A stretch of DNA of 64,000 nucleotides from Vibrio metschnikovii CIP 69.14. Its GTDB lineage: Bacteria > Pseudomonadota > Gammaproteobacteria > Enterobacterales > Vibrionaceae. A program made the position numbers and the translations under genes. Below are positions 38,707 through 46,958 of this stretch, piece by piece; position 1 is the first letter of the stretch, and each line of letters opens with the position of its first letter. The notes below the pieces were generated by a model. That model ran no database searches, was not told the DNA's origin, and saw nothing but the letters and a program-made list of their open reading frames with translations. The stretch covers positions 558,001 through 622,000 of the forward strand of contig NZ_ACZO01000006.1 of NCBI RefSeq assembly GCF_000176155.1, given 5' to 3'.

Positions 38707-40041
38707 ATGGCGAGTAGTTCTCGAGGCCAATTCACCTCCCGATTTGGTTTTATTATGGCAGCAGCTGGTTCTGCAGTCGGTTTGGGTAATGTTTGGGGGT
38801 TTCCGACTCAAGCTGCGAGTAACGGCGGTGCGGTTTTTTTAATCGTCTATTTACTGATGGTGTTTTTATTGGCGTTTCCTATGCTGGTGGCCGAATTGAC
38901 CGTAGGGCGTTATGGGCAATCTAACCCGATACGCTCGTTTCGTTCGGTATGGCCAAAAGGCAAGTTCGGTGCCATCTTACTTGGCGTTATCGGCATGGTC
39001 GTCGTCTCTTTAATTCTCAGTTTTTACGCGATTGTTGCTGGTTGGTTATTGGGTTCATTATTTGGTAGCAGTTTAGAATTGGTAGGCATAGAGAGCGCTA
39101 GCCAATGGTTAACCACTTTTAGTACCGAACGTAACTTAATTCTGATGATGGCTTTTATGGCTCTGACCATGTTTGTGGTCAGTAATGGCGTCGCAAATGG
39201 GATTGAAAAGTGGTCGACTCGTCTGATGCCTCTGCTATTTATCCTATTTGGTTTATTGACGGTGTATATTTTCACTCAGCCAGGCGCATGGGATGGGTTA
39301 ACCATGTACTTAGTACCCGATTTCAGTCATCTGACACCGCAACTGATTGTCAGTGCGATGGGACAAGCGTTCTTTTCTCTCTCATTGGGTGTGTGTGTGA
39401 TGACCACTTATGGCTCTTATCTGAAGAAAGAGACCAACATCCCTAAAACGGCCGCTCAGGTAGCACTGATTGATACTGGTGTTGCTTTTATTGCTGGTTT
39501 GATGATCTTACCTGCGATGTTTGTGGCTAAACATAATGGCGTAGAAATTTTTTCTGCCTCGGGTGAGTTACTCAATTCAGATACCTTGGTGTTTACGGTT
39601 TTACCTGCCATGTTTGATACCATGGGCACCGTCGGGACATTAATCGGTTTAGTGTTCTTCTTATTGATGGTCATTGCTGCCCTGACTTCATCAATATCCA
39701 TGCTTGAAGTGCCCGTGGCGTGTGCCACTGAAGAGTTGCAGCAGAGCCGCCGCTCGGCGGTGTTGTGGATTGGCGGTTTAGTTACGTTGTTTTCAGCGGT
39801 GATTGTCTTTAATTTCTCGGCGTTATTTGGTCTGGTGATTCAGTTTACTACCGTTTATTCACAACCAATTATTGCTCTCTTGATCACTTTAATGGTCGGG
39901 TGGATTTGGCATCGTAATCACATTCTCAATGAGTTAAAGCAAGGTTATCCAGAAATAGAACAAAGCTGGTTTTGGAAAATTTGGCCTACGTATGTGCGTA
40001 TCGTCTGTCCTGTGTTGATGTTATTGGTCTTTTTTGCCTAA
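38707..40041 (+). CDS. Sodium-dependent NSS-family amino acid transporter
   Basis: Neurotransmitter:sodium symporter family protein of 444 residues with about 11 membrane helices. It has the conserved unwound-helix motif SAVGLGNVWGFP near residues 23-34, and FPMLVAELTVGRYG. NSS members couple Na+ to uptake of amino acids; bacterial examples carry leucine, tryptophan or tyrosine. The TyrR-like box directly upstream points to an aromatic amino acid as substrate, which is inference. It is transcribed alone, with a hairpin after the stop. Confidence 0.88.
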   Translation: MASSSRGQFTSRFGFIMAAAGSAVGLGNVWGFPTQAASNGGAVFLIVYLLMVFLLAFPMLVAELTVGRYGQSNPIRSFRSVWPKGKFGAILLGVIGMVVVSLILSFYAIVAGWLLGSLFGSSLELVGIESASQWLTTFSTERNLILMMAFMALTMFVVSNGVANGIEKWSTRLMPLLFILFGLLTVYIFTQPGAWDGLTMYLVPDFSHLTPQLIVSAMGQAFFSLSLGVCVMTTYGSYLKKETNIPKTAAQVALIDTGVAFIAGLMILPAMFVAKHNGVEIFSASGELLNSDTLVFTVLPAMFDTMGTVGTLIGLVFFLLMVIAALTSSISMLEVPVACATEELQQSRRSAVLWIGGLVTLFSAVIVFNFSALFGLVIQFTTVYSQPIIALLITLMVGWIWHRNHILNELKQGYPEIEQSWFWKIWPTYVRIVCPVLMLLVFFA

Positions 40042-40064
40042 TTAACCTGCTTAATTTTCGCCCT

Positions 40065-40090
40065 AAACACCGTCTGCCATGACGGTGTTT
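40065..40090 (+). terminator. Hairpin after the NSS transporter
   Basis: AAACACCGTC and GACGGTGTTT form a perfect 10-bp stem with a 6-base loop, 23 bases after the stop. The downstream T run is short. Confidence 0.6.
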
Positions 40091-40307
40091 GCGTTTACGG
40101 GGGATTAAATAAGTGATTATGAACTTTCAGCATTTGCTGACGTCTAGCTACCACTCCACTTTGTTCGCGATAGAAGCCTTCGGTTTCGCTTATTAACTAA
40201 ACCTAGGTGAAACTTAGCCGTTGCTTTATGATCCTCGGTCTCAATTTATTATTCATCTACAGTCTGAAGTCGCCGTAGGTGAATATCGTTTTTATTCGGA
40301 AAATACC

Positions 40308-41006
40308 ATGTTTGATATAGTTGTGACGCATACGGATTTTTTAGTCGTTAATAAACACCCTAATGTTTCTGTTCATAAAGATGATGGGGAGACGATGTTG
40401 CTGCATGAAGTCGGGCAGCAAAGTGGCGATACACAACTGTATTTGGTGCATCGCTTAGATAAAATGACCTCTGGTTTGCTACTGCTCGCCCGCAATGCAG
40501 CGGCAGCCAGTGAATTGTCGCGGGCTTTTGCTAAGCGAAAGGTTGAGAAATATTATCTCGCGATAGGTGCCAAAAAACCGAAGAAGAAACAAGGGTTGAT
40601 CAGTGGTGATATGCAACGTTCACGTCGAGCCAGTTGGAAACTCGTACCAACTTATGATAACCCAGCCATCACACAATTTTTCTCTTTACCGGCTGAGCCA
40701 GGCGAACGGCTGTTTTTATGTAAACCGCACACTGGCAAAACCCACCAAATTCGAGTAGCACTCAAATCGATAGGCTCGCCTATCGTCGGTGATCCTATTT
40801 ATTTGCCGACTAGCCAAGCGGATCGTGGGTATCTGCATGCTTTTGCTTTGCGTTTTTCTTTTCAGGGCACACACTTTGAGTTTGTTTGTGATCCAAGAAA
40901 TGCCCCTCTGCTGGGCGAAAAATGGTCTTCGCCTATGGTTAGTCAAGGTATTGATAACTGGATTAAACCTTGGAATATCCTCTGGCCGGAGATCAAAGCT
41001 CGCTAA
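40308..41006 (+). CDS. RluA-family pseudouridine synthase (TIGR01621 type)
   Basis: Pseudouridine synthase of 232 residues. The RluA signature HRLDKMTSGLLLLARN contains the catalytic Asp; HTGKTHQIRVALKSIGSPIVGDPIY is the second family motif. There is no N-terminal S4 domain. The chosen ATG (40308) gives MFDIVVTHTDFLVVNKHP, the normal N terminus; the frame is open back to 40221 with unrelated sequence. The target RNA position is not known. It is convergent with ynjF. Confidence 0.88.
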   Translation: MFDIVVTHTDFLVVNKHPNVSVHKDDGETMLLHEVGQQSGDTQLYLVHRLDKMTSGLLLLARNAAAASELSRAFAKRKVEKYYLAIGAKKPKKKQGLISGDMQRSRRASWKLVPTYDNPAITQFFSLPAEPGERLFLCKPHTGKTHQIRVALKSIGSPIVGDPIYLPTSQADRGYLHAFALRFSFQGTHFEFVCDPRNAPLLGEKWSSPMVSQGIDNWIKPWNILWPEIKAR

Positions 41007-41076
41007 GCGAAGTGTTGTGATTAGCCGCTATATTAACCGTTGAATAGTGTCGTTCTATTTCGACCAAAACGGATTA

Positions 41077-41103
41077 CCCATTAGTGACGCCGTCACTAAT
41101 GGG
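41077..41103. repeat. 27-base near-perfect palindrome between convergent genes
   Basis: CCCATTAGTGACG and CGTCACTAATGGG are exact complements around a single C. It lies 71 bases after the pseudouridine synthase stop and 16 bases beyond the ynjF stop. It may act as a bidirectional terminator, though no T tract is present. Confidence 0.55.
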
Positions 41104-41118
41104 TTGTGTCGGAACGTC

Positions 41119-41751
41119 TTAATGTGAGTTATTGGTTTTCTCTAATGTTGATAGTGTATGAAAACCAGAATAGAGCCGTGTTCCAGTCGTTATCCAACAA
41201 GCCGCTGCAAACAGATAGGCAATCAGTGAAAAATAGTCAGGAAAGAGACAAAATAGAACCAAACAAACGATCGTTTCTGTCCCTTCGGTTAATCCACTCA
41301 TATAATACAAAGACTTATGCTGATAAACAGGGTTGATGATCCCGTGCTTGCTGGCCATGACGGCAAAAGCGAGAAAACTGCACCCAGTACCAATGAACGA
41401 AAAAATCAAAAAAGCGCCCGCAATGCTGTTGGCTTCTGGATTCGCGAGAATAAAACCAAAAGGGATTAACGAATAAAACAGAAAATCTAAGCTAATATCG
41501 AGAAATCCGCCTGCATCAGTGAGTCCTTGAATTCGCGCTAATGCTCCATCCAGCCCATCACAAAGTCGGTTAGCGAGGATCAGCCATAAAGCCAAGGTAT
41601 ACTGCTCTAATAATAACGCTGGAAAAGCCAAACACCCCAAAGCAAAACCGAAGAGTGTCACCTGATTTGCGGTCACGTTGAGTTCATCCAATTGTTCTGC
41701 CGCATAGGATAAGGGGCGGCGAATAACCGGGATAATGTAGCGATCAAGCAT
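41119..41751 (-). CDS. ynjF: YnjF, CDP-alcohol phosphatidyltransferase family protein
   Basis: Membrane enzyme family member of 210 residues with about six helices. The catalytic motif CDGLDGALARIQGLTDAGGFLDISLD keeps the three key Asp pairs, with one residue fewer between AR and G than the general consensus. That spacing is also present in E. coli YnjF as I recall it, so it is family-typical. It overlaps ynjD by 8 bases and closes the ynjBCDF operon, as in E. coli. The phospholipid product is unknown. Confidence 0.88.
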   Translation of the reverse strand: MLDRYIIPVIRRPLSYAAEQLDELNVTANQVTLFGFALGCLAFPALLLEQYTLALWLILANRLCDGLDGALARIQGLTDAGGFLDISLDFLFYSLIPFGFILANPEANSIAGAFLIFSFIGTGCSFLAFAVMASKHGIINPVYQHKSLYYMSGLTEGTETIVCLVLFCLFPDYFSLIAYLFAAACWITTGTRLYSGFHTLSTLEKTNNSH

Positions 41752-42391
41752 TGAGTTGCTCCTCAGGCCATTGGATTACACGATCACAGTGAAGCACATC
41801 TTCTTCATCATGAGTGACCATTAAGGTTGGAATTTGCGAGGCTTTTAACTGTTCAAATACCCACTGGCGAAATTGTATCCGTAATGTTTTATCTAATTTA
41901 CTGAATGGTTCATCAAGTAGCGCTAGGCGAGGTTGAGCGAGCAGCATACGCAGCAAACTGACTCTGGCTCTTTGTCCACCCGACAGTTGGTCTGGGAAAG
42001 ACTCCGCTAACGCGAGTAACGATACGTTCTCTAAAGCTTGTTGCGCTTGTCGTTTGCGATGTTGGCCTTTGACTGCATTGGGTAAGGCAAAGGCTAAATT
42101 TTCCCACACATTCAGATGCGGAAATAGCAAATCATCTTGGAACAATAAACCAATTTGGCGTTGATGTGGGCGCAGCGTCGTTAGATCTTGTTGATTGAAT
42201 GTCATCTCTCCACGATAACGAAAATCGGTGGGTAAATGTCCGGCAATAACATTGAGTAAGGTCGACTTACCACAGCCGCTTGGCCCCATTAGGCTGACGA
42301 TCTCACCTCGATGAATGGTTAAATCAAAATGGCTTAGCAGCGGCTGGCCATCTGGCTTATGTAGGGTAAGGTTTTTGAGATAAAAACTCAT
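41744..42391 (-). CDS. ynjD: YnjD, ABC transporter ATP-binding subunit
   Basis: ABC ATPase of 215 residues: Walker A GPSGCGKST, signature LSGGQRARVSLLRMLL, Walker B LALLDEPFSKLD and the His switch MVTHDEED. It powers the YnjB/YnjC importer. It lies between ynjC (3-base gap) and ynjF (8-base overlap). The ligand is unknown; the type resembles iron, thiamine or sulfate importers. Confidence 0.92.
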   Translation of the reverse strand: MSFYLKNLTLHKPDGQPLLSHFDLTIHRGEIVSLMGPSGCGKSTLLNVIAGHLPTDFRYRGEMTFNQQDLTTLRPHQRQIGLLFQDDLLFPHLNVWENLAFALPNAVKGQHRKRQAQQALENVSLLALAESFPDQLSGGQRARVSLLRMLLAQPRLALLDEPFSKLDKTLRIQFRQWVFEQLKASQIPTLMVTHDEEDVLHCDRVIQWPEEQLNA

Positions 42392-42394
42392 TAG

Positions 42395-44053
42395 TTAACG
42401 GCTTCTTGTTAAAGATTGAGGCTGAAAGGCGCGACTAAGAATAATCGCAAGCAAGAAAAAAATGAACGGTAACACGGCTTGCCAAAGAGCATAAATAGCC
42501 ATTACCCGGCGGTCAAAACCACTGGATAGTGTCACCGCTTCGGTAGTAATGGTAGCGAAGCGACCGCCTCCAAGCATCAGCGTTGGTAAATATTGCGCTA
42601 AACTCACACTAACCCCTACCGCCCAAGCGTAGAGCATAGCCGGCCTTAATAAGGGGGCTTTAACTCTACAAAAGATAGACCAATCACTTTTACCTAAACT
42701 GGCGGCGATTTTATGGTAGTCAGCAGGGTAGCTTTTCCATGCCCCATCAAGCGCAAGATACACCAGCGGAAAGGCAAAGAAGAGATGCCCCCAAACAACC
42801 CATAAGACATAGTTTGAGCCTGAGATCAGTAAAGTGAGAATTTGTACGCCAAACAATAAAGAGAGTGCAGGGACTAGCATTGGCATGACAATCAAATAGG
42901 TCGGTACTGAGCGAGGCGAAGCTTGACGATACTCATGAGTGAGGACAGCAAAAAACAGTGCTAGGCTACCACTGACCAGCGCTAAACCAACACTTTGATA
43001 GAGAGCGGGGAGCATGGTTGGCCACTCCGCTAGCCAAAAACGCCAGCTGTATTCGCTGGGCCACAACTCAGGAAAACGCCAACGCTGAGCAATGCTCCAT
43101 AGCATCATCAGAGGGAAAATACTCAAAGAAATAAAGCACACTAAACAGAGTAAGCTTTTTCCTGGTAAGAATAAGGCGTAACGGCCTGACCACATCCATT
43201 TTCGGCATAAGCCCAAGAGTATGCGCTCAATCAGTAATACTAACAGCAGCATGATACTCGCTAATCCTAAGAGCAGTAACGTGCCAGCGGCGGCGCGGGG
43301 AATTTGCTGCAGATCGGCATCACTGAACCATTGCCAGACTAAGACTGCGAAGGTCGGAGGGGTATTCGGACCTAAAATTAGACTGAGATCGACCACCGAA
43401 ATACCGTAGCTAGTGACAGCAAATAAGGCAAACCGCATTTTAGATAGCCATTGTGGAAAAACCAACTTACACCAAGCTTGACGAGGTGAGTAGCCGAGAG
43501 AGGCCGCAACGGTGAGTAAGGATGGAATGCGTAACTGTTGTACCACTGAGAGGCTCATCAAAAGTAGAAAAGGAACTTCTTTTAATGCTAAGGCGATAGT
43601 GAGTCCCAGCGCGTAGGGATCTTGAACTAGCCAAGTGGCACCTTGAGTGGAGGGTTGATAGCCCGACATGGAATGGATCAAACGCGAAACCATTCCTGTT
43701 GGTGCAAATAGGAAGGCAAAGCCAATCGCAAAAGCTACATGAGGAAGAGCAAGCAGCGCGGATAACGCATGTTCAACCCTTCGCCAATATGGAGAGTGCC
43801 AAAGCGAGGCTAAAATAGCAAAACTGATCGCTAAGGCAAGGTAGGTACTCAATAGGGTTGAGCTAAGCGAGAGCAGCAATGAACGTTCAATACCGGTCCA
43901 TTGCCAAACTTGTTGAAAAGCCTCAACGCCAACACTATTCAATCCTACGGCAGGGATATAACCCAACGCAGAGCTGACGATACCGAGCACTCCAGGAATG
44001 ATCGGCGCAACGCAAATCAGCAGTACGCCCCAATAAGCCAGTCGTAATCGCAT
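42395..44053 (-). CDS. ynjC: YnjC, fused ABC permease
   Basis: Permease of 552 residues with two tandem membrane halves, each with an EAA-like loop (TVAASLGYSPRQAWCKLVFPQWL and KIAASLGKSDWSIFCRVKAPLL), so a single chain can form the whole channel. This is the architecture of ThiP and FbpB relatives. The ATG at 44053 (MRLRLAYWGVLL) lies 8 bases after ynjB; an upstream in-frame start at 44116 would lie inside ynjB. Third-to-last gene of the operon. Confidence 0.92.
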   Translation of the reverse strand: MRLRLAYWGVLLICVAPIIPGVLGIVSSALGYIPAVGLNSVGVEAFQQVWQWTGIERSLLLSLSSTLLSTYLALAISFAILASLWHSPYWRRVEHALSALLALPHVAFAIGFAFLFAPTGMVSRLIHSMSGYQPSTQGATWLVQDPYALGLTIALALKEVPFLLLMSLSVVQQLRIPSLLTVAASLGYSPRQAWCKLVFPQWLSKMRFALFAVTSYGISVVDLSLILGPNTPPTFAVLVWQWFSDADLQQIPRAAAGTLLLLGLASIMLLLVLLIERILLGLCRKWMWSGRYALFLPGKSLLCLVCFISLSIFPLMMLWSIAQRWRFPELWPSEYSWRFWLAEWPTMLPALYQSVGLALVSGSLALFFAVLTHEYRQASPRSVPTYLIVMPMLVPALSLLFGVQILTLLISGSNYVLWVVWGHLFFAFPLVYLALDGAWKSYPADYHKIAASLGKSDWSIFCRVKAPLLRPAMLYAWAVGVSVSLAQYLPTLMLGGGRFATITTEAVTLSSGFDRRVMAIYALWQAVLPFIFFLLAIILSRAFQPQSLTRSR

Positions 44054-44061
44054 AGTAATCG

Positions 44062-45207
44062 TTATTGACGATGACCGTAACGACGCTGCCACTCTTCCCC
44101 TAACGCAGTTTGCCAACTGGGATGAGGTTCGTCTATTGAAGGATACAATTTCGAACGGCTGGCAGAGCCGCTAAGGTGCTGCCTTTGGATCACGGCAGGG
44201 TCACCCCAAATGGCTAAATCCCCTTTACGAGATTGGGCTTCTGGGCTGAGTAAAAAGTTGATTGTCACTAAAGCCCCCGCTTTGGCATTGGCATTCCAAG
44301 GGATGGCTAAAAAATGAATATTGGTTAAAGCGCCGTTTTGCATCGCGTAACTTTGTGTACTTTTCGACAGCTTACCCGCAGCCTGAGCGGCAAAAACAGC
44401 ATTAGGATTAAAAGTAATCGCAAGATCAATTTGTCCATCATCCAGTAATTGGAGCATTTCTGATGAGCCAGATGGAAATTGTCGCCCTGATCGCCAAGCG
44501 ACAGTGTGCAGTTGATCCAAATAATCCCATAACGGTTTAGTGATGATAGGGAAAGACGCGTGATCAACCGGTAAACCTAATGCAGCATTGTTCGCGGTTA
44601 ATTCAATCAATAATGCTTTAAGAAAACTGGCACCATGAAATTCAGGTGGGCGAGGGTAAGTAATCCGGTTAGGGTATACCTTGGCATAACTGAGCAACTC
44701 TGCGAAAGATTGTGGGGGATTATTGAGCTTTTGGTGGTCGTGAATAAACACCAACTGACCGACTCCCCAAGGGGCTTCTAACCCTTCTGTCGGTTCAGCA
44801 AAATCACGATCGACCGGAAGTGATGAGTCGACGATTGCCCAGTTGGGTAGCATGTCAACGATTGGGCCGTATAATAATCCATTATCTTTCATCGACTTGA
44901 AATTAGCACCATTGATCCATACCATGTCAACACTACCAGCATCGTGACGGCCTGCGGCTTTCTCTGCGACTAGTCGGCTGGCCGTTTCGGCAATATCAGA
45001 TACCTTCACATGCACTAAATTGATGTCGTGCTGTTGTTTGAGTTGTACAGCCGCCCAACGTAAGTAGTTGTTAACTTCTTGACTGCCACCCCAAGCATGG
45101 AAATAGACCGTCTCTCCCCGAGCTTGTTGAGTGATGTCTTGCCAAGATTGAGCGTGAAGCGCAAACGACAGTAAACTTGCGCAAAGTAGAGCTAGCCAAT
45201 TTTTCAT
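44062..45207 (-). CDS. ynjB: YnjB, periplasmic substrate-binding protein
   Basis: Solute-binding protein of 381 residues with a Sec signal peptide (MKNWLALLCASLLSFALHAQS; cleavage after HAQ or nearby). The mature part begins WQDITQQARGETVYFHAWGGS, and it contains VDMVWINGANFKSMK and NPNAVFAAQAAG. It delivers an unknown ligand to YnjC/YnjD. First gene of ynjBCDF, behind a predicted promoter at 45337-45365 with a roughly 120-base leader. Confidence 0.92.
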   Translation of the reverse strand: MKNWLALLCASLLSFALHAQSWQDITQQARGETVYFHAWGGSQEVNNYLRWAAVQLKQQHDINLVHVKVSDIAETASRLVAEKAAGRHDAGSVDMVWINGANFKSMKDNGLLYGPIVDMLPNWAIVDSSLPVDRDFAEPTEGLEAPWGVGQLVFIHDHQKLNNPPQSFAELLSYAKVYPNRITYPRPPEFHGASFLKALLIELTANNAALGLPVDHASFPIITKPLWDYLDQLHTVAWRSGRQFPSGSSEMLQLLDDGQIDLAITFNPNAVFAAQAAGKLSKSTQSYAMQNGALTNIHFLAIPWNANAKAGALVTINFLLSPEAQSRKGDLAIWGDPAVIQRQHLSGSASRSKLYPSIDEPHPSWQTALGEEWQRRYGHRQ

Positions 45208-45336
45208 TATTATCCTTAATCTCTTTTTCTACTGAGGTTGACAGTGCTATCGGCAATGCGGAGTCATTTTGCTGCAATAACTCGCTGCCCTCGCTCTTTA
45301 TCGAACCGCCATATCGATCCATTATGAAGGAAAATC

Positions 45337-45365
45337 ATTAAATAAGTTAATCTTCTGTGTAACAA
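45337..45365 (-). promoter_or_regulatory. Predicted sigma-70 promoter of ynjBCDF
   Basis: On the minus strand TTGTTA (45360-45365) and TTTAAT (45337-45342) are separated by 17 bases. The transcript would have a leader of about 120 bases before ynjB, which can fold (GGCA...GAGT with ACTC...TGCC). No known riboswitch was recognised. Confidence 0.5.
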
Positions 45366-45377
45366 AATTGGCTTAAT

Positions 45378-45406
45378 AAAAAAGACAGCAAAAAGCTGTC
45401 TTTTTT
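45378..45406 (-). terminator. Bidirectional rho-independent terminator
   Basis: AAAAAAGACAGC-AAAAA-GCTGTCTTTTTT is a stem with an A tract on one side and a T tract on the other, so it works on both strands. It lies 34 bases after the HslJ-like gene stop (minus strand). Confidence 0.85.
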
Positions 45407-45440
45407 ATTACTCACTGTGAACATGAAAAACCGATGGCTT

Positions 45441-45884
45441 TTACTTAACCCAATCACTCAACGTGAAAGTAAGTGTATGTGCTTGGTTTTTTAAGGTTAG
45501 TGTTTCTTCGGTTAATGTTACGTCATTCCAGTCGCTCAATGATTGAGAGACGAGTTGCTCGGTATCCATAACATCACCGATACACATTTTCATCGTCATG
45601 CCCATTCTTTCAATACGCAGTTTGTTATCTTTTAGCTCGGCTTGACCGAAAAAGTTGTTACAGCCGGCATTACCACTGGCCATCATTTTTTCGCCAAACT
45701 CGAGTCTTGGTGCGTCATAATGCTCATCCATGACCAACGGCTGCCCATCGATATGAGTCAGTTGCCAATGATGATGTTGCAGTACGTCGGCAGTAATCTC
45801 GGTTTTATCTTGGTAACCAGCACAAGCAGAGAGTAAGACAGGTAAGGATATTGCGGCAAGTAGGGCTTTTGAACTAAGCTTCAT
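45441..45884 (-). CDS. META-domain (HslJ-like) lipoprotein
   Basis: Predicted lipoprotein of 147 residues: a signal peptide ending in lipobox LLSAC, then a META/HslJ domain with HHWQLTHIDGQPLV, PRLEFGEKMMASGNAGCNNFFGQ, MTMKMCIGDVMDTEQ and LTLKNQAHTLTF. AGGAG 7 bases upstream supports the start at 45884; the frame is open to 45923. HslJ relatives are linked to heat-shock and novobiocin tolerance in E. coli, but the function is unclear. Single gene with a strong terminator. Confidence 0.85.
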   Translation of the reverse strand: MKLSSKALLAAISLPVLLSACAGYQDKTEITADVLQHHHWQLTHIDGQPLVMDEHYDAPRLEFGEKMMASGNAGCNNFFGQAELKDNKLRIERMGMTMKMCIGDVMDTEQLVSQSLSDWNDVTLTEETLTLKNQAHTLTFTLSDWVK

Positions 45885-46091
45885 GTGAGAACTCCTAATC
45901 AACAATCGGACATCAAATAGCATCAGGACAACCTAATCACGTTAAGTTGATGAGATGATTGGCATAGAGTATAACGAGCCATGATTAAGTTGTGTTAGCG
46001 GACTGTCATGCCTAAAGCGTATGCGATCATGAGCTAATCGCTAACCGAATTGTTTATGGGGTCAGATAGGGCATAAAACAATGGAGTGGTT

Positions 46092-46346
46092 ATGGAGCAA
46101 TTGGAGTTTTTCCAGATCCCAAGCCCTTGTGTGGGTGTCTGTAGCGTGGATGAAAAAGGCTATTGTCAGGGCTGTATGCGTAAAAGAGAGGAACGCTTTA
46201 CGTGGTTAGATATGACGCCAGCTCAGCAACTGCATGTCATTCATCTTTGTCGGCAACGTTATCGGCGCAAACAACGATCGCAGCAAAGTCAAGCCAATAA
46301 GAGGATGGAAATGGCTAACGAGGATCGACAAAACGAACTGTTCTAG
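46092..46346 (+). CDS. DUF1289 family cysteine-rich protein
   Basis: Small protein of 84 residues with the DUF1289 cysteine pattern CVGVCSVDEKGYCQGC (four Cys, likely metal-binding), followed by the conserved REERFTWLDMTPAQ segment and a basic, Gln-rich tail. The ATG at 46092 has GGAG 5 bases upstream; an in-frame GTG at 46086 is also possible. Function unknown. Confidence 0.85.
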   Translation: MEQLEFFQIPSPCVGVCSVDEKGYCQGCMRKREERFTWLDMTPAQQLHVIHLCRQRYRRKQRSQQSQANKRMEMANEDRQNELF

Positions 46347-46440
46347 TCGCTCGGCTTCGTACTTTTAGGTGAATGACATTCGATGAACGGCGGTAAAAAG
46401 TGTCACATGAAATTCATTTCTAATCACACTATGGTTGGTA

Positions 46441-46508
46441 ATACCCTAAGGACGACTATCTGCACATCCAATCGAGTTCGACGTTTGGCCTTCGCATCGG
46501 TAGGGTAT
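46441..46508. repeat. 68-base element bounded by ATACCCTA / TAGGGTAT
   Basis: Perfect 8-base inverted ends flank 52 bases in the gap between the DUF1289 gene and the next small gene. The ends resemble those of the larger TATACCC/GGGTATA repeat, but the interior does not match it. It may be a relict. Confidence 0.3.
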
Positions 46509-46537
46509 CAGCAATAAAGTGGTTCGCGAGAGTCGGA

Positions 46538-46756
46538 CTATTTATTATCCCAGTTATCGCTAACCCATCCACCGGCATGCTCATCAAAATGCAAACCTGA
46601 GAAAATCCGTTTCGGTTCTTGTTTCGGTTGACTGGTTTTGTTGTGAATTAATGTATTGATGTATTGCGCCATAGGATCGGCATTGGTGGGAGAGGTGTTG
46701 CGTTTTGCAACTTCTTTAATCATTTGCAGACGCGAAGTTGCGCTAGAGCGTTTCAT
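46538..46756 (-). CDS. Small hypothetical protein
   Basis: A 72-residue, hydrophilic protein that I do not recognise. It is basic at the N terminus (MKRSSATSRLQMIKEVAKR) and ends with FSGLHFDEHAGGWVSDNWDNK, with Trp and Gly clustered at the C terminus. The case for a real gene is a perfect AGGAGG 7 bases before the ATG and a complete frame in an otherwise gene-sized gap. No membrane segment. Confidence 0.65.
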   Translation of the reverse strand: MKRSSATSRLQMIKEVAKRNTSPTNADPMAQYINTLIHNKTSQPKQEPKRIFSGLHFDEHAGGWVSDNWDNK

Positions 46757-46907
46757 GGAATAGCCTCCTAATGTGATGAAGATTACATTACAAGGTACGA
46801 CCTGGTTAAATATTAGTCAACAAGTTCTGCGAGTATTTTAACTAAAGTATGATGATGATTGATCTTACCCCTTGATAAATAAGTCGCTTCTCCATCACCA
46901 TAACACG

Positions 46908-46940
46908 CCCCTCTCCACCGATGAGATTCCAGTGGAGGGG
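46908..46940 (-). terminator. Possible terminator of the HAAAP transporter gene
   Basis: CCCCTCTCCAC and GTGGAGGGG form a GC-rich stem with a bulge, about 20 bases beyond the transporter stop on the minus strand. The tail (CGTGTTATGG) is not T-rich, so confidence is low. Confidence 0.4.
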
Positions 46941-46958
46941 AGGAGATGTCACCGAGAC

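Noticed and set aside
41500..41580. One-residue shortening in the CDP-alcohol phosphatidyltransferase motif of YnjF
   Set aside because: As I recall, E. coli YnjF has the same spacing, so it is a subfamily trait and not a defect.
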